Source: Bacteroidota bacterium | GTDB lineage: Bacteria > Bacteroidota > Bacteroidia > Bacteroidales > F082 | NCBI GenBank assembly: GCA_003648625.1 | Contig: QMPO01000002.1 | Location: 1 to 40,372 of the forward strand | Length of the DNA stretch: 40,372 bases | Direction of reading: 5' to 3' | Shown here: positions 32,159 to 40,372 of the stretch, in pieces | Numbering within the stretch: the first letter of the stretch is position 1 | Layout: each line of letters begins with the position of its first letter | Notes under the pieces: model-generated | Told to the model about the DNA's origin: nothing | What the model saw: only the letters and a program-made list of their open reading frames with translations | Database searches by the model: none | Made by a program: the position numbers and the translations under genes

Positions 32159-32352
32159 CTTTTTTTATTTGAGAAGGATTCTGCTCTAAAACCATGCCGC
32201 TAAATAACCGGTGCCTTTTTACGCATGTAAAAGTAGGTGCTTTTTATAAAAAAGCGGAATAAAAAAAGAAAAACCTTTTTTGAATATTTGGGGTGATTGT
32301 TTTCTACCCGGCTTCCGGCTGGCTCCGAAAGCAGGGCGGAAATTGCTATTTA

Positions 32353-32368
32353 GAATTTTTAAAAATTC
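32353..32368. promoter_or_regulatory. 16-base perfect palindrome upstream of the nqr promoter
   Basis: GAATTTTT followed directly by AAAAATTC is a perfect inverted repeat with no spacer, centred about 50 bases upstream of the putative -7 element. It could be an activator or repressor site; the A/T content makes chance a real alternative. Confidence 0.35.
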
Positions 32369-32411
32369 AACTTTAATTCTTCTTGTTCTGTTGTATATGG
32401 GCAATATTATA

Positions 32412-32419
32412 TATTTTCG
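32412..32419 (+). promoter_or_regulatory. putative -7 promoter element of the nqr operon
   Basis: TATTTTCG differs from TAnnTTTG at one position (C for T). It is 33 bases before ATG 32453, with a GTTG at about 32390-32393 near the -33 position. Confidence 0.4.
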
Positions 32420-32452
32420 TTCCAGTAATAAAACACATGAATCTATATAGAT

Positions 32453-33802
32453 ATGTCAACTACTCATAAGATTAAAAAGGGCCTTGATATCAAACTGTTG
32501 GGAGAGGCTGAAAAAACCGTTGTTGACTTAAATGCGAAAAGATTTGCCATTAAACCACCCGATTTTACCGGGTGTTTTCCGAAAATGCTGGTAAAAGAAG
32601 GTGACGATGTAAAAGCCGGAAGCCCACTATTTTACGATAAGTATAGGGAAGAGATCAGGTTCACTTCTCCTGTAAGCGGAAAAGTAAAAGAGATTGTCAG
32701 GGGAGCAAAACGGAAATTGTTGCATGTTGTGGTTGAAACAGACGGAAAAGACGAGGCAATTGATTTTGGCAAAGCGGATATCAGCACTGTCGACAGGCAG
32801 GAAATCATTGACAAAATGCTTGCCAGCGGTGTATGGCCTATGATTCGGCAACGTCCGTATGCGGTTATTGCCAACCCGGAAGACGAACCGAAAGCTATTT
32901 TTATTTCAGCATTCGACACAGCGCCTTTAGCTGCCGATCTCGACCTGATCGTACATGGGCACGGAAAAGAGTTTCAAGCCGGACTTGATGTGCTGACGAA
33001 GCTTACAAGCGGGAAAGTTCATCTGAATATTGATGCGAAAAATACGACATCAAAAGTATTTCTGAATTCAAAAAATGTTCAGTTAAACAAATTCTCCGGG
33101 CCGCACCCTACCGGAAATGTGAGTGTACATGTCAGCCGGGTTGACCCGATCAATAAGGGTGAAATAATATGGTATACCGGACCGCAGGAAGTAATTACCA
33201 TTGGTAAATTATTCCTTGAAGGAAAATTCGACTCTGAAAGGGTCGTGGCGCTTGCCGGATCGGAAATATTACACCCAAAATATTATAAAACACATATCGG
33301 TGCACGTATTGTCAACATGATCAGTGGTAACGAAACCGGAGGCCATAACAGATACATCAGTGGTAATGTGTTGACGGGTGAAAAAATTGAGAAAGACGGA
33401 TTTGTCAGCTTTTATGATTCCATGGTTACGGTTATCCCTGAAGGAGATCATTATGAATTCTTTGGATGGCTGAAACCCGGATTGAATAAATTCAGTTTCT
33501 CTAATACTTTCTTGTCGCGGTTGTTCCCCAATAAGAAATTCAGAATAGATACCAATCTACACGGAGGCGTCAGGGGCTATGTAATGACAGGAAAAATGGA
33601 AAAAGTGTTCCCGTTTGATATTTATCCGCTGCAATTGATCAAAGCCATTATGGTTGAAGATATCGACCTGATGGAGAACCTGGGTATTTATGAGATTGAT
33701 GCCGAAGACTTCGCTTTATGTGAAGTTATTGACACCTCGAAGACTGACATACAGGAAATTGTACGTAACGGTTTGGAGCTGATACGTAAAGAAATGAGTT
33801 AA
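32453..33802 (+). CDS. nqrA: Na+-translocating NADH-quinone reductase subunit A
   Basis: 449 residues, normal for NqrA. HKIKKGLDIKLLGEAEK opens the protein, followed by the biotinyl-lipoyl-like KMLVKEGDDVKAGSPLFYDK and FTSPVSGKVKEIVRGAKR (about 44-85). NDxGxWP-like SGVWPMIRQRPYA at about 125-137 and HPTGNVSVHVSRVDPINKGE near 219-238 are diagnostic. It is the cytoplasmic subunit, associated with the quinone end of the complex. First gene of nqrABCDEF; the following genes are spaced 2-23 bases apart. Confidence 0.95.
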   Translation: MSTTHKIKKGLDIKLLGEAEKTVVDLNAKRFAIKPPDFTGCFPKMLVKEGDDVKAGSPLFYDKYREEIRFTSPVSGKVKEIVRGAKRKLLHVVVETDGKDEAIDFGKADISTVDRQEIIDKMLASGVWPMIRQRPYAVIANPEDEPKAIFISAFDTAPLAADLDLIVHGHGKEFQAGLDVLTKLTSGKVHLNIDAKNTTSKVFLNSKNVQLNKFSGPHPTGNVSVHVSRVDPINKGEIIWYTGPQEVITIGKLFLEGKFDSERVVALAGSEILHPKYYKTHIGARIVNMISGNETGGHNRYISGNVLTGEKIEKDGFVSFYDSMVTVIPEGDHYEFFGWLKPGLNKFSFSNTFLSRLFPNKKFRIDTNLHGGVRGYVMTGKMEKVFPFDIYPLQLIKAIMVEDIDLMENLGIYEIDAEDFALCEVIDTSKTDIQEIVRNGLELIRKEMS

Positions 33803-33825
33803 ATAAAAATTCACAATCATACCGC

Positions 33826-34971
33826 ATGAAAGCGTTAAGGAATTTATTAGATAAACAAAAACCCCATTTTGAAGAAGGGGGGAAGCTTGAGAAATTTCAT
33901 TCCATGTTTGATGCGATGGAAACTTTGTTTTTTGTTCCCAATCGGGTAACAACTAAAGGAGTGCACATACGTGATGCCATCGACATGAAACGGACAATGA
34001 TCGTGGTGTTCATAGCCTTATTGCCTGCCTTATTTTTCGGAATGTGGAATATAGGCTACCAGCATTTTCTATCCTACGGTGAGCATCCCGGTTTCTGGCC
34101 CATGTTCTGGTATGGCTTTCTGAAAATGCTTCCTATCATCATTGTTACTTATGGCGTGGGGCTTGGCCTGGAAATTATTTTTGCACAGATCAGGAGCCAC
34201 GATGTTAATGAAGGATTCTTTGTTTCAGGCCTGCTTATTCCAATGATCGTTCCTCCGGACATACCTTTATGGCAGCTTGCTATAGCCGTTGCCTTTGCTG
34301 TTGTTTTCGGAAAAGAGGTCTTTGGAGGTACCGGAATGAATATTATGAATCCGGCACTTTTGGCCAGGGCATTCCTGTTTTTTGCTTATCCGGGGAACAT
34401 CTCTGGTGATAAAGTGTGGATTTCCGATAAAGCGGACGCTTTTTCAGGGGCGACACCTTTAGGTGATGCACTGACAGGGCATTTTGATAATCTTCCATCG
34501 TTGTATGATATGTTCATGGGGTTCATTCCGGGTTCAAACGGTGAAACATCAACACTGATAATCTTACTGGGAGGCTTGTTTCTGCTGGTAACAGGAATCG
34601 GTAACTGGCGTGTGATGTTCTCGGTATTTATCGGCGGATATGTAATGGGCTTACTGTTCAATCTGTGGGGCTATAACGAGTACATGCAGCTTCCGGCGTA
34701 TTACCACCTGGTAATGGGTGGTTTTGCTTTTGGCGCTGTGTTTATGGCTACCGACCCGGTTACAGCCGCCCAGACCAACAAAGGGATGTATATCTACGGC
34801 TTCCTTACTGGTATGATCGCGATTTTGATAAGAGTGTTCAACCCGGCTTACCCCGAAGGGATGATGCTGGCCATATTATTAATGAACGTATTTGCTCCGC
34901 TGATCGACCATTATGTGATTGCAGGTAATATTAAACGAAGACAGAAAAGGCTGAAACTGGCCACGAGTTAA
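33826..34971 (+). CDS. nqrB: Na+-translocating NADH-quinone reductase subunit B
   Basis: 381 residues with about ten membrane segments. The flavinylation motif DAFSGATPLGD carries Thr210, the expected covalent FMN attachment site made by ApbE. NEGFFVSGLLIPMIVPPDIPLW is a conserved membrane segment of the family (split around residues 128-149), and GGTGMNIMNPALLARAFLFF lies at 168-187. NqrB holds FMN, riboflavin and part of the sodium path. It begins 23 bases after nqrA. Confidence 0.95.
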   Translation: MKALRNLLDKQKPHFEEGGKLEKFHSMFDAMETLFFVPNRVTTKGVHIRDAIDMKRTMIVVFIALLPALFFGMWNIGYQHFLSYGEHPGFWPMFWYGFLKMLPIIIVTYGVGLGLEIIFAQIRSHDVNEGFFVSGLLIPMIVPPDIPLWQLAIAVAFAVVFGKEVFGGTGMNIMNPALLARAFLFFAYPGNISGDKVWISDKADAFSGATPLGDALTGHFDNLPSLYDMFMGFIPGSNGETSTLIILLGGLFLLVTGIGNWRVMFSVFIGGYVMGLLFNLWGYNEYMQLPAYYHLVMGGFAFGAVFMATDPVTAAQTNKGMYIYGFLTGMIAILIRVFNPAYPEGMMLAILLMNVFAPLIDHYVIAGNIKRRQKRLKLATS

Positions 34972-34989
34972 AAATAAAAAGATACCATT

Positions 34990-35727
34990 ATGTATAGTAA
35001 CGGATATATATTCAGGTACGCTGCCATTTTAGTAATAATTGCTGCAGCACTGTTGTCAACAGCGGCTATGATGCTGAAACCTTTTCAGGAAAGGAACATG
35101 GCAATCGAAAAAATGGGAGGTATCCTCGCTTCAGCTAATGTTGAAAACATTGACAAAGAGGTTATGATTGACCAGTTCAATGAGTTTGTTACGGAAGCCT
35201 TGGTTGTTGACCAGGATGGTAACGTAGTTGAGTCGCTTACCGAAGGAGAAAAAGAAAACGGGAAGGCCTTTAACATTAATATGAAGGAGCAGCTTTACCG
35301 CAAAACAAACGGTATGGATTATGAGTTGCCCATTTATAAAATAGATGATAAGGGAAAAACCATTTACATCTTTCCACTTTATGGAACTGGTTTGTGGGGG
35401 CCGATTTGGGGCAACATAGCCCTGAGTCAGGATTTGAATACGGTTGTCGGCGTCACCTTCGATCATAAAGGAGAAACACCCGGCTTAGGTGCCGAAATTA
35501 CTACAAGTCCTTTTGAAGACCAGTTTATAGGAAAAGAAATATTTGACGACAACGGGCAGTTTACATCGATAGCGGTTGTGAAAGGCGGTGTTGCGAAACT
35601 TCCTGAGGCAGACCGTATTCATGGTGTCGATGCCATATCAGGAGGCACCATTACCAGCAACGGTGTAAACGACATGCTGAAGAATGTGTTAGAAAGTTAT
35701 GTACCCTATATAGAAAAACAGAAATAA
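34990..35727 (+). CDS. nqrC: Na+-translocating NADH-quinone reductase subunit C
   Basis: 245 residues. One N-terminal membrane helix (about 9-29) is followed by a periplasmic domain of the FMN-binding type. GLWGPIWGNIAL (134-145), HKGETPGLGAEI (159-170) and the flavinylation motif VDAISGGTITSNGV with Thr220 are characteristic. The motif is SGGT where the well-studied enzyme has SGAT, a mild variation. NqrC carries a covalent FMN in the electron path. It starts 18 bases after nqrB and ends two bases before nqrD. Confidence 0.95.
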   Translation: MYSNGYIFRYAAILVIIAAALLSTAAMMLKPFQERNMAIEKMGGILASANVENIDKEVMIDQFNEFVTEALVVDQDGNVVESLTEGEKENGKAFNINMKEQLYRKTNGMDYELPIYKIDDKGKTIYIFPLYGTGLWGPIWGNIALSQDLNTVVGVTFDHKGETPGLGAEITTSPFEDQFIGKEIFDDNGQFTSIAVVKGGVAKLPEADRIHGVDAISGGTITSNGVNDMLKNVLESYVPYIEKQK

Positions 35728-35729
35728 CG

Positions 35730-36386
35730 ATGAGTGAAGAGAAAAAAGAACGCGAACCTTTGTTTTCGCCGAAGAACTTAAAGCTGATCAAAGATCCTTT
35801 AAGCATCAATAACCCGATTACCGTGCAGGTATTGGGTATATGTTCGGCACTTGCTGTAACGGCAAAACTAAAGCCGGCCATAGTGATGGCTATTTCGGTT
35901 ATGGTGGTATTGGCTGTTTCCAATGTGGTCATTTCATTACTCCGGAACGGAATACCTCCACGTATCAGAATTATTGTACAATTGGTTGTTATCGCTACCA
36001 TGGTAATCCTTGTCGACCAAGTACTGAAAGCTTTTGTTTACGATGTGAGCAAACAACTCTCGGTATTTGTCGGACTGATCATCACCAACTGTATCATTAT
36101 GGGACGTCTGGAAGCTTTTGCGATGGGCAACAAACCGTGGCCTGCCTTCCTGGATGGAATTGGTAATGCGCTGGGGTATGGTATCATCCTTATAATCGTT
36201 GCCTTTTTCAGGGAATTCCTCGGATCGGGAACCATTTTCGATGTGCATGTAATTCCTCAGGGATTTTATGATTTCGGATACGAAAACAACGGCCTTATGA
36301 TTCTGCCGCCGATGGCACTGATCACAGTCGGAGTTATCATCTGGGTGCAGCGTTACAGGAACAGGGACTTAATTGAAGACCATTAA
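35730..36386 (+). CDS. nqrD: Na+-translocating NADH-quinone reductase subunit D
   Basis: 218 residues, six membrane helices, RnfE/NqrD family. Signatures: VQVLGICSALAVTAKLKPA near 28-46, SVFVGLIITNCIIMGRLEAF near 111-130 with the Cys that (with NqrE) holds a membrane [2Fe-2S] centre, and GNGLGYG-like GIGNALGYGIIL near 144-155. Membrane subunit of the pump, paired with NqrE. Starts two bases after nqrC, indicating translational coupling. Confidence 0.95.
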   Translation: MSEEKKEREPLFSPKNLKLIKDPLSINNPITVQVLGICSALAVTAKLKPAIVMAISVMVVLAVSNVVISLLRNGIPPRIRIIVQLVVIATMVILVDQVLKAFVYDVSKQLSVFVGLIITNCIIMGRLEAFAMGNKPWPAFLDGIGNALGYGIILIIVAFFREFLGSGTIFDVHVIPQGFYDFGYENNGLMILPPMALITVGVIIWVQRYRNRDLIEDH

Positions 36387-36398
36387 AAACTTACGATC

Positions 36399-37016
36399 AT
36401 GCAGGAAATATTTAATATATTTATAAAATCCATCTTTATTGACAATATGATCTTTGCCTATTTCCTGGGCATGTGTTCATATCTTGCTGTCTCTAAAACT
36501 GTTGATACCTCCTTCGGATTGGGGTTGGCAGTAACCTTTGTGTTGGGAATTACCGTTCCGGTTGATTATTTGTTGAATGAATATATTCTGAAGCCGGGTG
36601 CTATGGCATGGCTCGATGAGGGGTTCGCTGATGTTGATCTGAGTTTCCTCAGTTTTATTTTATTCATCGCCATCATCGCTTCGATGGTACAACTGGTTGA
36701 GATGGTAGTGGAGAAATTCTCACCGGCGCTGTACGCTTCGCTGGGTATCTTTTTACCTCTGATTGCGGTTAACTGTGCCATCCTGGGTGGATCATTATTT
36801 ATGCAGGAGCGGGATTATCAGAATGTAGCCGAAGCAACTTCCTTCGGACTGGGTTCGGGTATTGGATTTTTCCTGGCCATTATTGGTATTGCCGCCATAC
36901 GCGAGAAGATCAGGTATTCAAATGTGCCTCCTGCTTTGCGTGGGCTGGGTATCACATTTATCATAACAGGACTTATGGGCATCGCCTTTATGAGTTTCCT
37001 TGGAATTAAACTGTAA
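36399..37016 (+). CDS. nqrE: Na+-translocating NADH-quinone reductase subunit E
   Basis: 205 residues, six membrane helices, RnfA/NqrE family. [20 protein letters not shown] near 13-32 carries one conserved Cys, and [17 protein letters not shown] near 119-135 the other. [20 protein letters not shown] closes the protein. It forms the inverted membrane pair with NqrD around the iron-sulfur centre. Starts 12 bases after nqrD. Confidence 0.95.
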   Translation: MQEIFNIFIKSIFIDNMIFAYFLGMCSYLAVSKTVDTSFGLGLAVTFVLGITVPVDYLLNEYILKPGAMAWLDEGFADVDLSFLSFILFIAIIASMVQLVEMVVEKFSPALYASLGIFLPLIAVNCAILGGSLFMQERDYQNVAEATSFGLGSGIGFFLAIIGIAAIREKIRYSNVPPALRGLGITFIITGLMGIAFMSFLGIKL

Positions 37017-37038
37017 TTATTAAAATAAAGATAATAAC

Positions 37039-38301
37039 ATGATTTTGTTGCAAATAGGAATCGGTACAGTTGTCATAGCCAGCATCGTTATTTTTCTGGT
37101 GGTAACCCTGTTGCTGGTCAGTATATTGTTGTTCGCCAGAAAAAAACTGATGCCTCAGGGCGATGTAAAGATTACCATCAACGATGAAAAGGAAGTGGTT
37201 ACGGATCCGGGCAATACGTTGCTCTCGACACTTTCCGCCCAAAAGATATTCATCCCTTCGGCATGCGGAGGAGGTGGCACATGTGGTATGTGTCGTGTGC
37301 AGGTGACGGATGGTGGAGGAACAATTCTGCCAACGGAGAAAGGATTCTTCACCCGAAAAGAACAGATGAACGACTGGCGGCTGGCTTGCCAGGTAAAAGT
37401 CAGGAATGATATGACCATACAGGTTCCTCCGGAAATATTCGGTATTAAGAAATGGGAGTGTGAAGTGGTGTCGAATCATAATGTGGCCACATTTATCAAA
37501 GAGTTTGTTGTACGGCTTCCTGAAGGCGAAAACCTGGACTTCCGGTCGGGTGGTTACATCCAGATTGACGTGCCCAAGTGTGAGGTTGACTTTAAGGATA
37601 TGGATGTGGAAGAAGAATACCGCGAAGAATGGGATAAGTTCAAAATGTGGGATCTGAAAATGAAAAACCCGGAGCCGATCAACCGTGCCTATTCCATGGC
37701 CAACCATCCTGCCGAGGGCAACATCATTATGCTCAACATCAGAATTGCCACACCACCGTGGGACAGGAAGAAGAATGGCTGGATGAACGTAAATCCTGGA
37801 ATTTGTTCCTCCTTCATATTTTCACGCAAGCCGGGCGATAAAGTAACCATCTCAGGTCCTTATGGTGAATTCTTCATCAAAGAAACTGAGAATGAAATGA
37901 TGTTCATTGGGGGAGGGGCAGGGATGGCGCCGATGCGCTCGCATATTTTCGATCTGTACGAAACTAAGAAAACCAGCAGAAAATCTACTTTCTGGTATGG
38001 CGGTCGCTCGAAGCGGGAACTGTTTTATCTCGAAGATTTTGATAAAATCCAGAAGGAAAACCCCGACACATTCCGGTTTGAAGTAGCCCTGTCAGAGCCT
38101 CTGAAAGAAGATAACTGGAACGGTTATACAGGATTTATACACCAGGTGATCTATGATAATTACCTGAAAGATCATCCCGAACCGGAAGATATAGAGTATT
38201 ATCTCTGCGGCCCTCCGATGATGATTGATGCCGTGCTGAAGATGCTGGACGACCTGGGTGTTCCGGATGAAATGATCATGTTTGACGACTTCGGAAGTTG
38301 A
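37039..38301 (+). CDS. nqrF: Na+-translocating NADH-quinone reductase subunit F
   Basis: 420 residues. An N-terminal membrane helix (about 8-32) anchors a ferredoxin domain with Cys76, Cys82, Cys85 ([12 protein letters not shown]) and Cys117 for a [2Fe-2S] cluster. The FAD-binding motif RAYSMANHP is at 216-224 and the NADH-binding [10 protein letters not shown] at 291-300, followed by [15 protein letters not shown]. It accepts hydride from NADH and passes electrons into the complex. Last gene of the operon; a strong terminator follows 23 bases after its stop. Confidence 0.96.
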   Translation: MILLQIGIGTVVIASIVIFLVVTLLLVSILLFARKKLMPQGDVKITINDEKEVVTDPGNTLLSTLSAQKIFIPSACGGGGTCGMCRVQVTDGGGTILPTEKGFFTRKEQMNDWRLACQVKVRNDMTIQVPPEIFGIKKWECEVVSNHNVATFIKEFVVRLPEGENLDFRSGGYIQIDVPKCEVDFKDMDVEEEYREEWDKFKMWDLKMKNPEPINRAYSMANHPAEGNIIMLNIRIATPPWDRKKNGWMNVNPGICSSFIFSRKPGDKVTISGPYGEFFIKETENEMMFIGGGAGMAPMRSHIFDLYETKKTSRKSTFWYGGRSKRELFYLEDFDKIQKENPDTFRFEVALSEPLKEDNWNGYTGFIHQVIYDNYLKDHPEPEDIEYYLCGPPMMIDAVLKMLDDLGVPDEMIMFDDFGS

Positions 38302-38324
38302 TCAATATAAAAGTCTTATATTTA

Positions 38325-38360
38325 GGGGTAATTTGAGAAATTGAATTACCCCGTTTTTTT
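38325..38360 (+). terminator. intrinsic terminator of the nqr operon
   Basis: GGGGTAATT (38325-38333) and AATTACCCC (38344-38352) form a perfect nine-base stem with a 10-base loop, followed by G and seven T residues (38354-38360). Confidence 0.9.
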
Positions 38361-38422
38361 GAAGTAGTTATTTGGATGGAAAGTTGTCTTTAATACTGTC
38401 TTTTGTTAAAAATGAAAACATT

Positions 38423-39157
38423 ATGAAAAATATTTTTATTCTGGGTATCACATTTCTTGCCTTCTCCTCAGGTCTTTTTTCCCAGGATTACATTTACCTG
38501 CGTGATCAGCAACAGCGGATAGCTGCAAAAAATATCAGTATTAGTGCTACAGAAATATGGTACGAAGACTATAGCTCCAGTGAAGGGCATCTGTATTCAA
38601 TCAAACCTGAGCTGGTCAGTTTAATTGCTTATGAAAATGGTGAAGTCAGAGTGATCAAAAGCAGAGCTAAAGACATGAACACCTACGATTTCAAAAAGAA
38701 CCTGATTACTTATCATCTGTCCGACTTAATCATAAGTAATTTCACTATGTCATACGAACGAATACTTCAAAGCGGCAAGCTCGGAATACAAATCCCGGTT
38801 TCTTTTGGATATGCATCGGGAACTAACTTTGGAAATAATGTATTGATCAGTAAATTTTATAGCGGTGTATACGTTAATTTTTACCCAAATGGCCAGGGAA
38901 AAGTTCGCTATCTGCTGGGCCCCGGAATCAGAATCGGCGTGGGACATGATAATCACAATAGCAACAGTCAAAACTATACAGACACGTTTTACGGAAAATT
39001 ATTGATAAATAATGGCGTTGTTTTCAGCCCTATTCCTGACTTGAGCTTGTCGGCAGTTTTGTCGCTGGGTATTCGTTATTATCCTGAGGCAGTTAGCTAC
39101 AACAAAGATGTACGAACAACTGCTGCCTTTACATTCAATTTGTCGTACAGGTTCTAA
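38423..39157 (+). CDS. secreted, probably outer-membrane beta-barrel protein of unknown function
   Basis: 244 residues from ATG 38423 (the frame extends to 38372, but this start gives a clean signal peptide, MKNIFILGITFLAFSSGLFSQ). After a soluble beta-rich stretch (about 22-80: DYIYLRDQQQRIAAKNISI, WYEDYSSSEGHLYSIKPEL) come alternating beta-strands such as FTMSYERIL, GIQIPVSFGYASG, YSGVYVNFYP and VRYLLGPGIRIGVG, ending in AFTFNLSYRF with a terminal Phe, as outer-membrane barrels do. No family recognised. It lies between the nqr terminator and apbE, 33 bases from the latter, but has no evident role in flavin transfer. Confidence 0.65.
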   Translation: MKNIFILGITFLAFSSGLFSQDYIYLRDQQQRIAAKNISISATEIWYEDYSSSEGHLYSIKPELVSLIAYENGEVRVIKSRAKDMNTYDFKKNLITYHLSDLIISNFTMSYERILQSGKLGIQIPVSFGYASGTNFGNNVLISKFYSGVYVNFYPNGQGKVRYLLGPGIRIGVGHDNHNSNSQNYTDTFYGKLLINNGVVFSPIPDLSLSAVLSLGIRYYPEAVSYNKDVRTTAAFTFNLSYRF

Positions 39158-39190
39158 AGAGAATGCTCACTTTTGAAAATATAAGGAGCG

Positions 39191-40189
39191 ATGAATAAAT
39201 TTTCCGTTTTCCTCTTAGGGTTTCTTTTTTCCTGCACATTTCAAAAAGAGATCAAACCGGTTAAATTTGTCGGTGAAGCTCAGGGTACATACTATTCCAT
39301 CATTTATTATGACAGTGCCGGGCGCAATTTTCAGCCGCAAATAGATTCGCTGCTGACAGCTTTTGACAGATCAGTTTCTTTATGGGTCCCAAATTCTGTT
39401 TTGTCATGCGTAAACAGGAACGAAGAAATATCTTTAGATAAGTATTTCGTTGATAATTTCAGCCTGAGCATGCAGGTGGCAGCAGAAACGGATGGTGCTT
39501 TCGATCCTACTGTGGGTTCGCTGGTGCGTGCGTGGGGGTTCGGTTTCGATGCCAGCCGGAAAGTGGATAGCAGAATTGTTGACTCAATCCTGGAATTTAC
39601 AGGATACCAAAAAGTGCGTATAGACAGCGGTAAGCTGCTAAAAGAAGATGATAGGACAACAATTGATTTTAACGCCATTGCCCAGGGGTATTCAGTAGAT
39701 CTTGTCGGAGAATTTCTCGAAATACAGGGTATTGAGAATTACCTTGTGGATATCGGCGGGGAGGTGAAAGCCAAAGGAACCAAGCCTGATGGAAGTTTGT
39801 GGAGAGTGGGCATTGAAAAACCTGCCCGACACAAAAACGATGAAAGAGAATTGAAAGAAGTCATTGAGTTGAGAAACAAATCGGTGGCCACCTCCGGAAG
39901 TTACCGTAAGTTTTACGAGAAAGACGGGGTACGCTATTCCCATACCATTGATCCCAAAACCGGATATCCGGTACAACATTCCTTATTAAGTGTGTCGGTA
40001 GTTGCCGGCAATACAGCCCTGGCCGATGCCTATGCTACCTCTTTTATGGTATTGGGACTTGAAAAAGCACAGCAATTCCTGAAAAATCATCCGGAATTGG
40101 ATGCCTTCTTCATATATGCAGATGACAAAGGCCACTACCAGACCTTTGCCACCGAAGGATTTAAAAAGTATGTTGTGGAAGAGTATTAG
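39191..40189 (+). CDS. apbE: FAD:protein FMN transferase (ApbE lipoprotein)
   Basis: 332 residues. A lipoprotein signal ends LGFLFSC (Cys15). GEAQGTYYSIIYY, FDPTVGSLVRAWGFG, TIDFNAIAQGYSVDLVGEF, YLVDIGGEVKAKG, SVATSGSYRKF, HTIDPKTGYPV and the metal-binding ADAYATSFMVLG region are all typical of ApbE in order. It uses FAD and Mg2+ to attach FMN covalently to Thr/Ser of flavinylation motifs, outside the cytoplasmic membrane. The obvious clients are Thr210 of NqrB and Thr220 of NqrC, encoded just upstream. AAGGAG precedes the start by two bases. Confidence 0.95.
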   Translation: MNKFSVFLLGFLFSCTFQKEIKPVKFVGEAQGTYYSIIYYDSAGRNFQPQIDSLLTAFDRSVSLWVPNSVLSCVNRNEEISLDKYFVDNFSLSMQVAAETDGAFDPTVGSLVRAWGFGFDASRKVDSRIVDSILEFTGYQKVRIDSGKLLKEDDRTTIDFNAIAQGYSVDLVGEFLEIQGIENYLVDIGGEVKAKGTKPDGSLWRVGIEKPARHKNDERELKEVIELRNKSVATSGSYRKFYEKDGVRYSHTIDPKTGYPVQHSLLSVSVVAGNTALADAYATSFMVLGLEKAQQFLKNHPELDAFFIYADDKGHYQTFATEGFKKYVVEEY

Positions 40190-40294
40190 GTTTGAGAACA
40201 ATACTGTCCTAAATAAATATAATTTAGTAATGCCCTCAAGCCGTGCTGGCTCATCCTTTTTTTATTCATGGATTGTATATTTTCAAAGGAATTC

Positions 40295-40372
40295 ATGAAT
40301 GCTTCGCATTTCAACAGCAAAAAAAAGGATGCAAAAAATGCCGCCACTGCTGAAAAAATTGCTAAAAATCAA
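40295..40372 (+). CDS. start of an unidentified protein (3' cut by window edge)
   Basis: An open frame of 26 codons begins at ATG 40295 and runs off the window: MNASHFNSKKKDAKNAATAE is its beginning. AAAGGA lies just upstream and TATTTTCA, a weak -7 match, about 15 bases before. ATG 40268 in the same frame is an alternative start. The visible part is Lys/Ala-rich and too short to assign. Confidence 0.4.
   Translation, partial: MNASHFNSKKKDAKNAATAEKIAKNQ

Larger units (their letters stand above)
32159..32452. other. divergent intergenic region upstream of nqrA
   Basis: The 320-base gap between the plug gene and nqrA has no credible reading frame. It holds the plug promoter at its left end, an A/T-rich stretch, a short G/C-rich piece at about 32306-32340 with no clear fold, a palindrome at 32353-32368 and a putative nqr promoter at 32412-32419. 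The long spacing suggests regulated expression of the nqr operon. Confidence 0.5.

Noticed and set aside
32306-32340. G/C-rich patch upstream of nqrA as a structured RNA or riboswitch
   Set aside because: I could not find a consistent set of paired stems or a known riboswitch core.
40239-40258. AGCC/GGCT hairpin with a T run downstream of apbE as a terminator
   Set aside because: The stem is four bases with a six-base gap before the T run; too weak to call.
1-40372. CRISPR arrays, tRNA or rRNA genes, transposases, phage genes
   Set aside because: None seen on either strand; the only clear repeat group is the three copies near 6917-7002.

Overview
The window looks like chromosomal DNA of a member of the Bacteroidota, probably near Bacteroidales/Marinilabiliales. 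Evidence: many genes sit behind the TAnnTTTG -7 element of this phylum; there is a type IX secretion (T9SS) cargo and a T9SS plug protein; two TonB-dependent receptors carry the carboxypeptidase-like N-terminal domain; and there are a DUF4249 lipoprotein, an M13 peptidase and a complete Na+-pumping NQR. I see no rRNA, tRNA, CRISPR array, transposase or phage gene.

Region 1 (1-16787) is the unusual part. After the tail of a 3-hydroxyacyl-CoA dehydrogenase and a T9SS-exported C45-type acyltransferase/hydrolase comes a candidate biosynthetic locus in several blocks. One + strand ketosynthase (2114-3334) converges on a - strand operon of ketosynthase, cysteine-less partner (chain-length-factor-like) and O-methyltransferase (6756 down to 3331). 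A separate AAA/DUF4143 ATPase with 32-bp-spaced direct repeats at its promoter lies next (6917-8304). Then come a - strand radical SAM protein with a cobalamin-binding-type N-domain and, divergently, a compact operon (9780-16787). That operon encodes an HTH regulator, a BtrH-like acyltransferase, an acyl carrier protein, a PAPS-type sulfotransferase, a second radical SAM protein of the same type, a small unknown protein and a TonB-dependent receptor. The parts suggest an acyl chain built on an ACP by a KS/CLF pair, possibly modified by methyl or sulfo transfer and radical chemistry, and moved to an acceptor, perhaps an amine, by the BtrH-like enzyme. The product cannot be named from sequence. 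No ketoreductase, dehydratase, phosphopantetheinyl transferase or aromatic starter enzyme is in view; they may lie left of the window or be borrowed from fatty acid synthesis.

Region 2 (16877-22393) holds a lipoprotein / TonB receptor / DUF4249 lipoprotein operon on the - strand, a rhomboid-family protein and a small PlsC-type acyltransferase. Region 3 (22497-32132) holds mostly housekeeping and envelope genes: an M13 metallopeptidase lipoprotein, dnaX, a polysaccharide-deacetylase-like protein, a FemAB/GNAT-like protein, upp, an ABC transporter permease and the T9SS plug protein.

Region 4 (32159-40372) is the nqrABCDEF operon, closed by a clear terminator, followed by an outer-membrane-type protein and an ApbE flavin transferase lipoprotein that would attach FMN to NqrB and NqrC. 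A new gene starts at the right edge.
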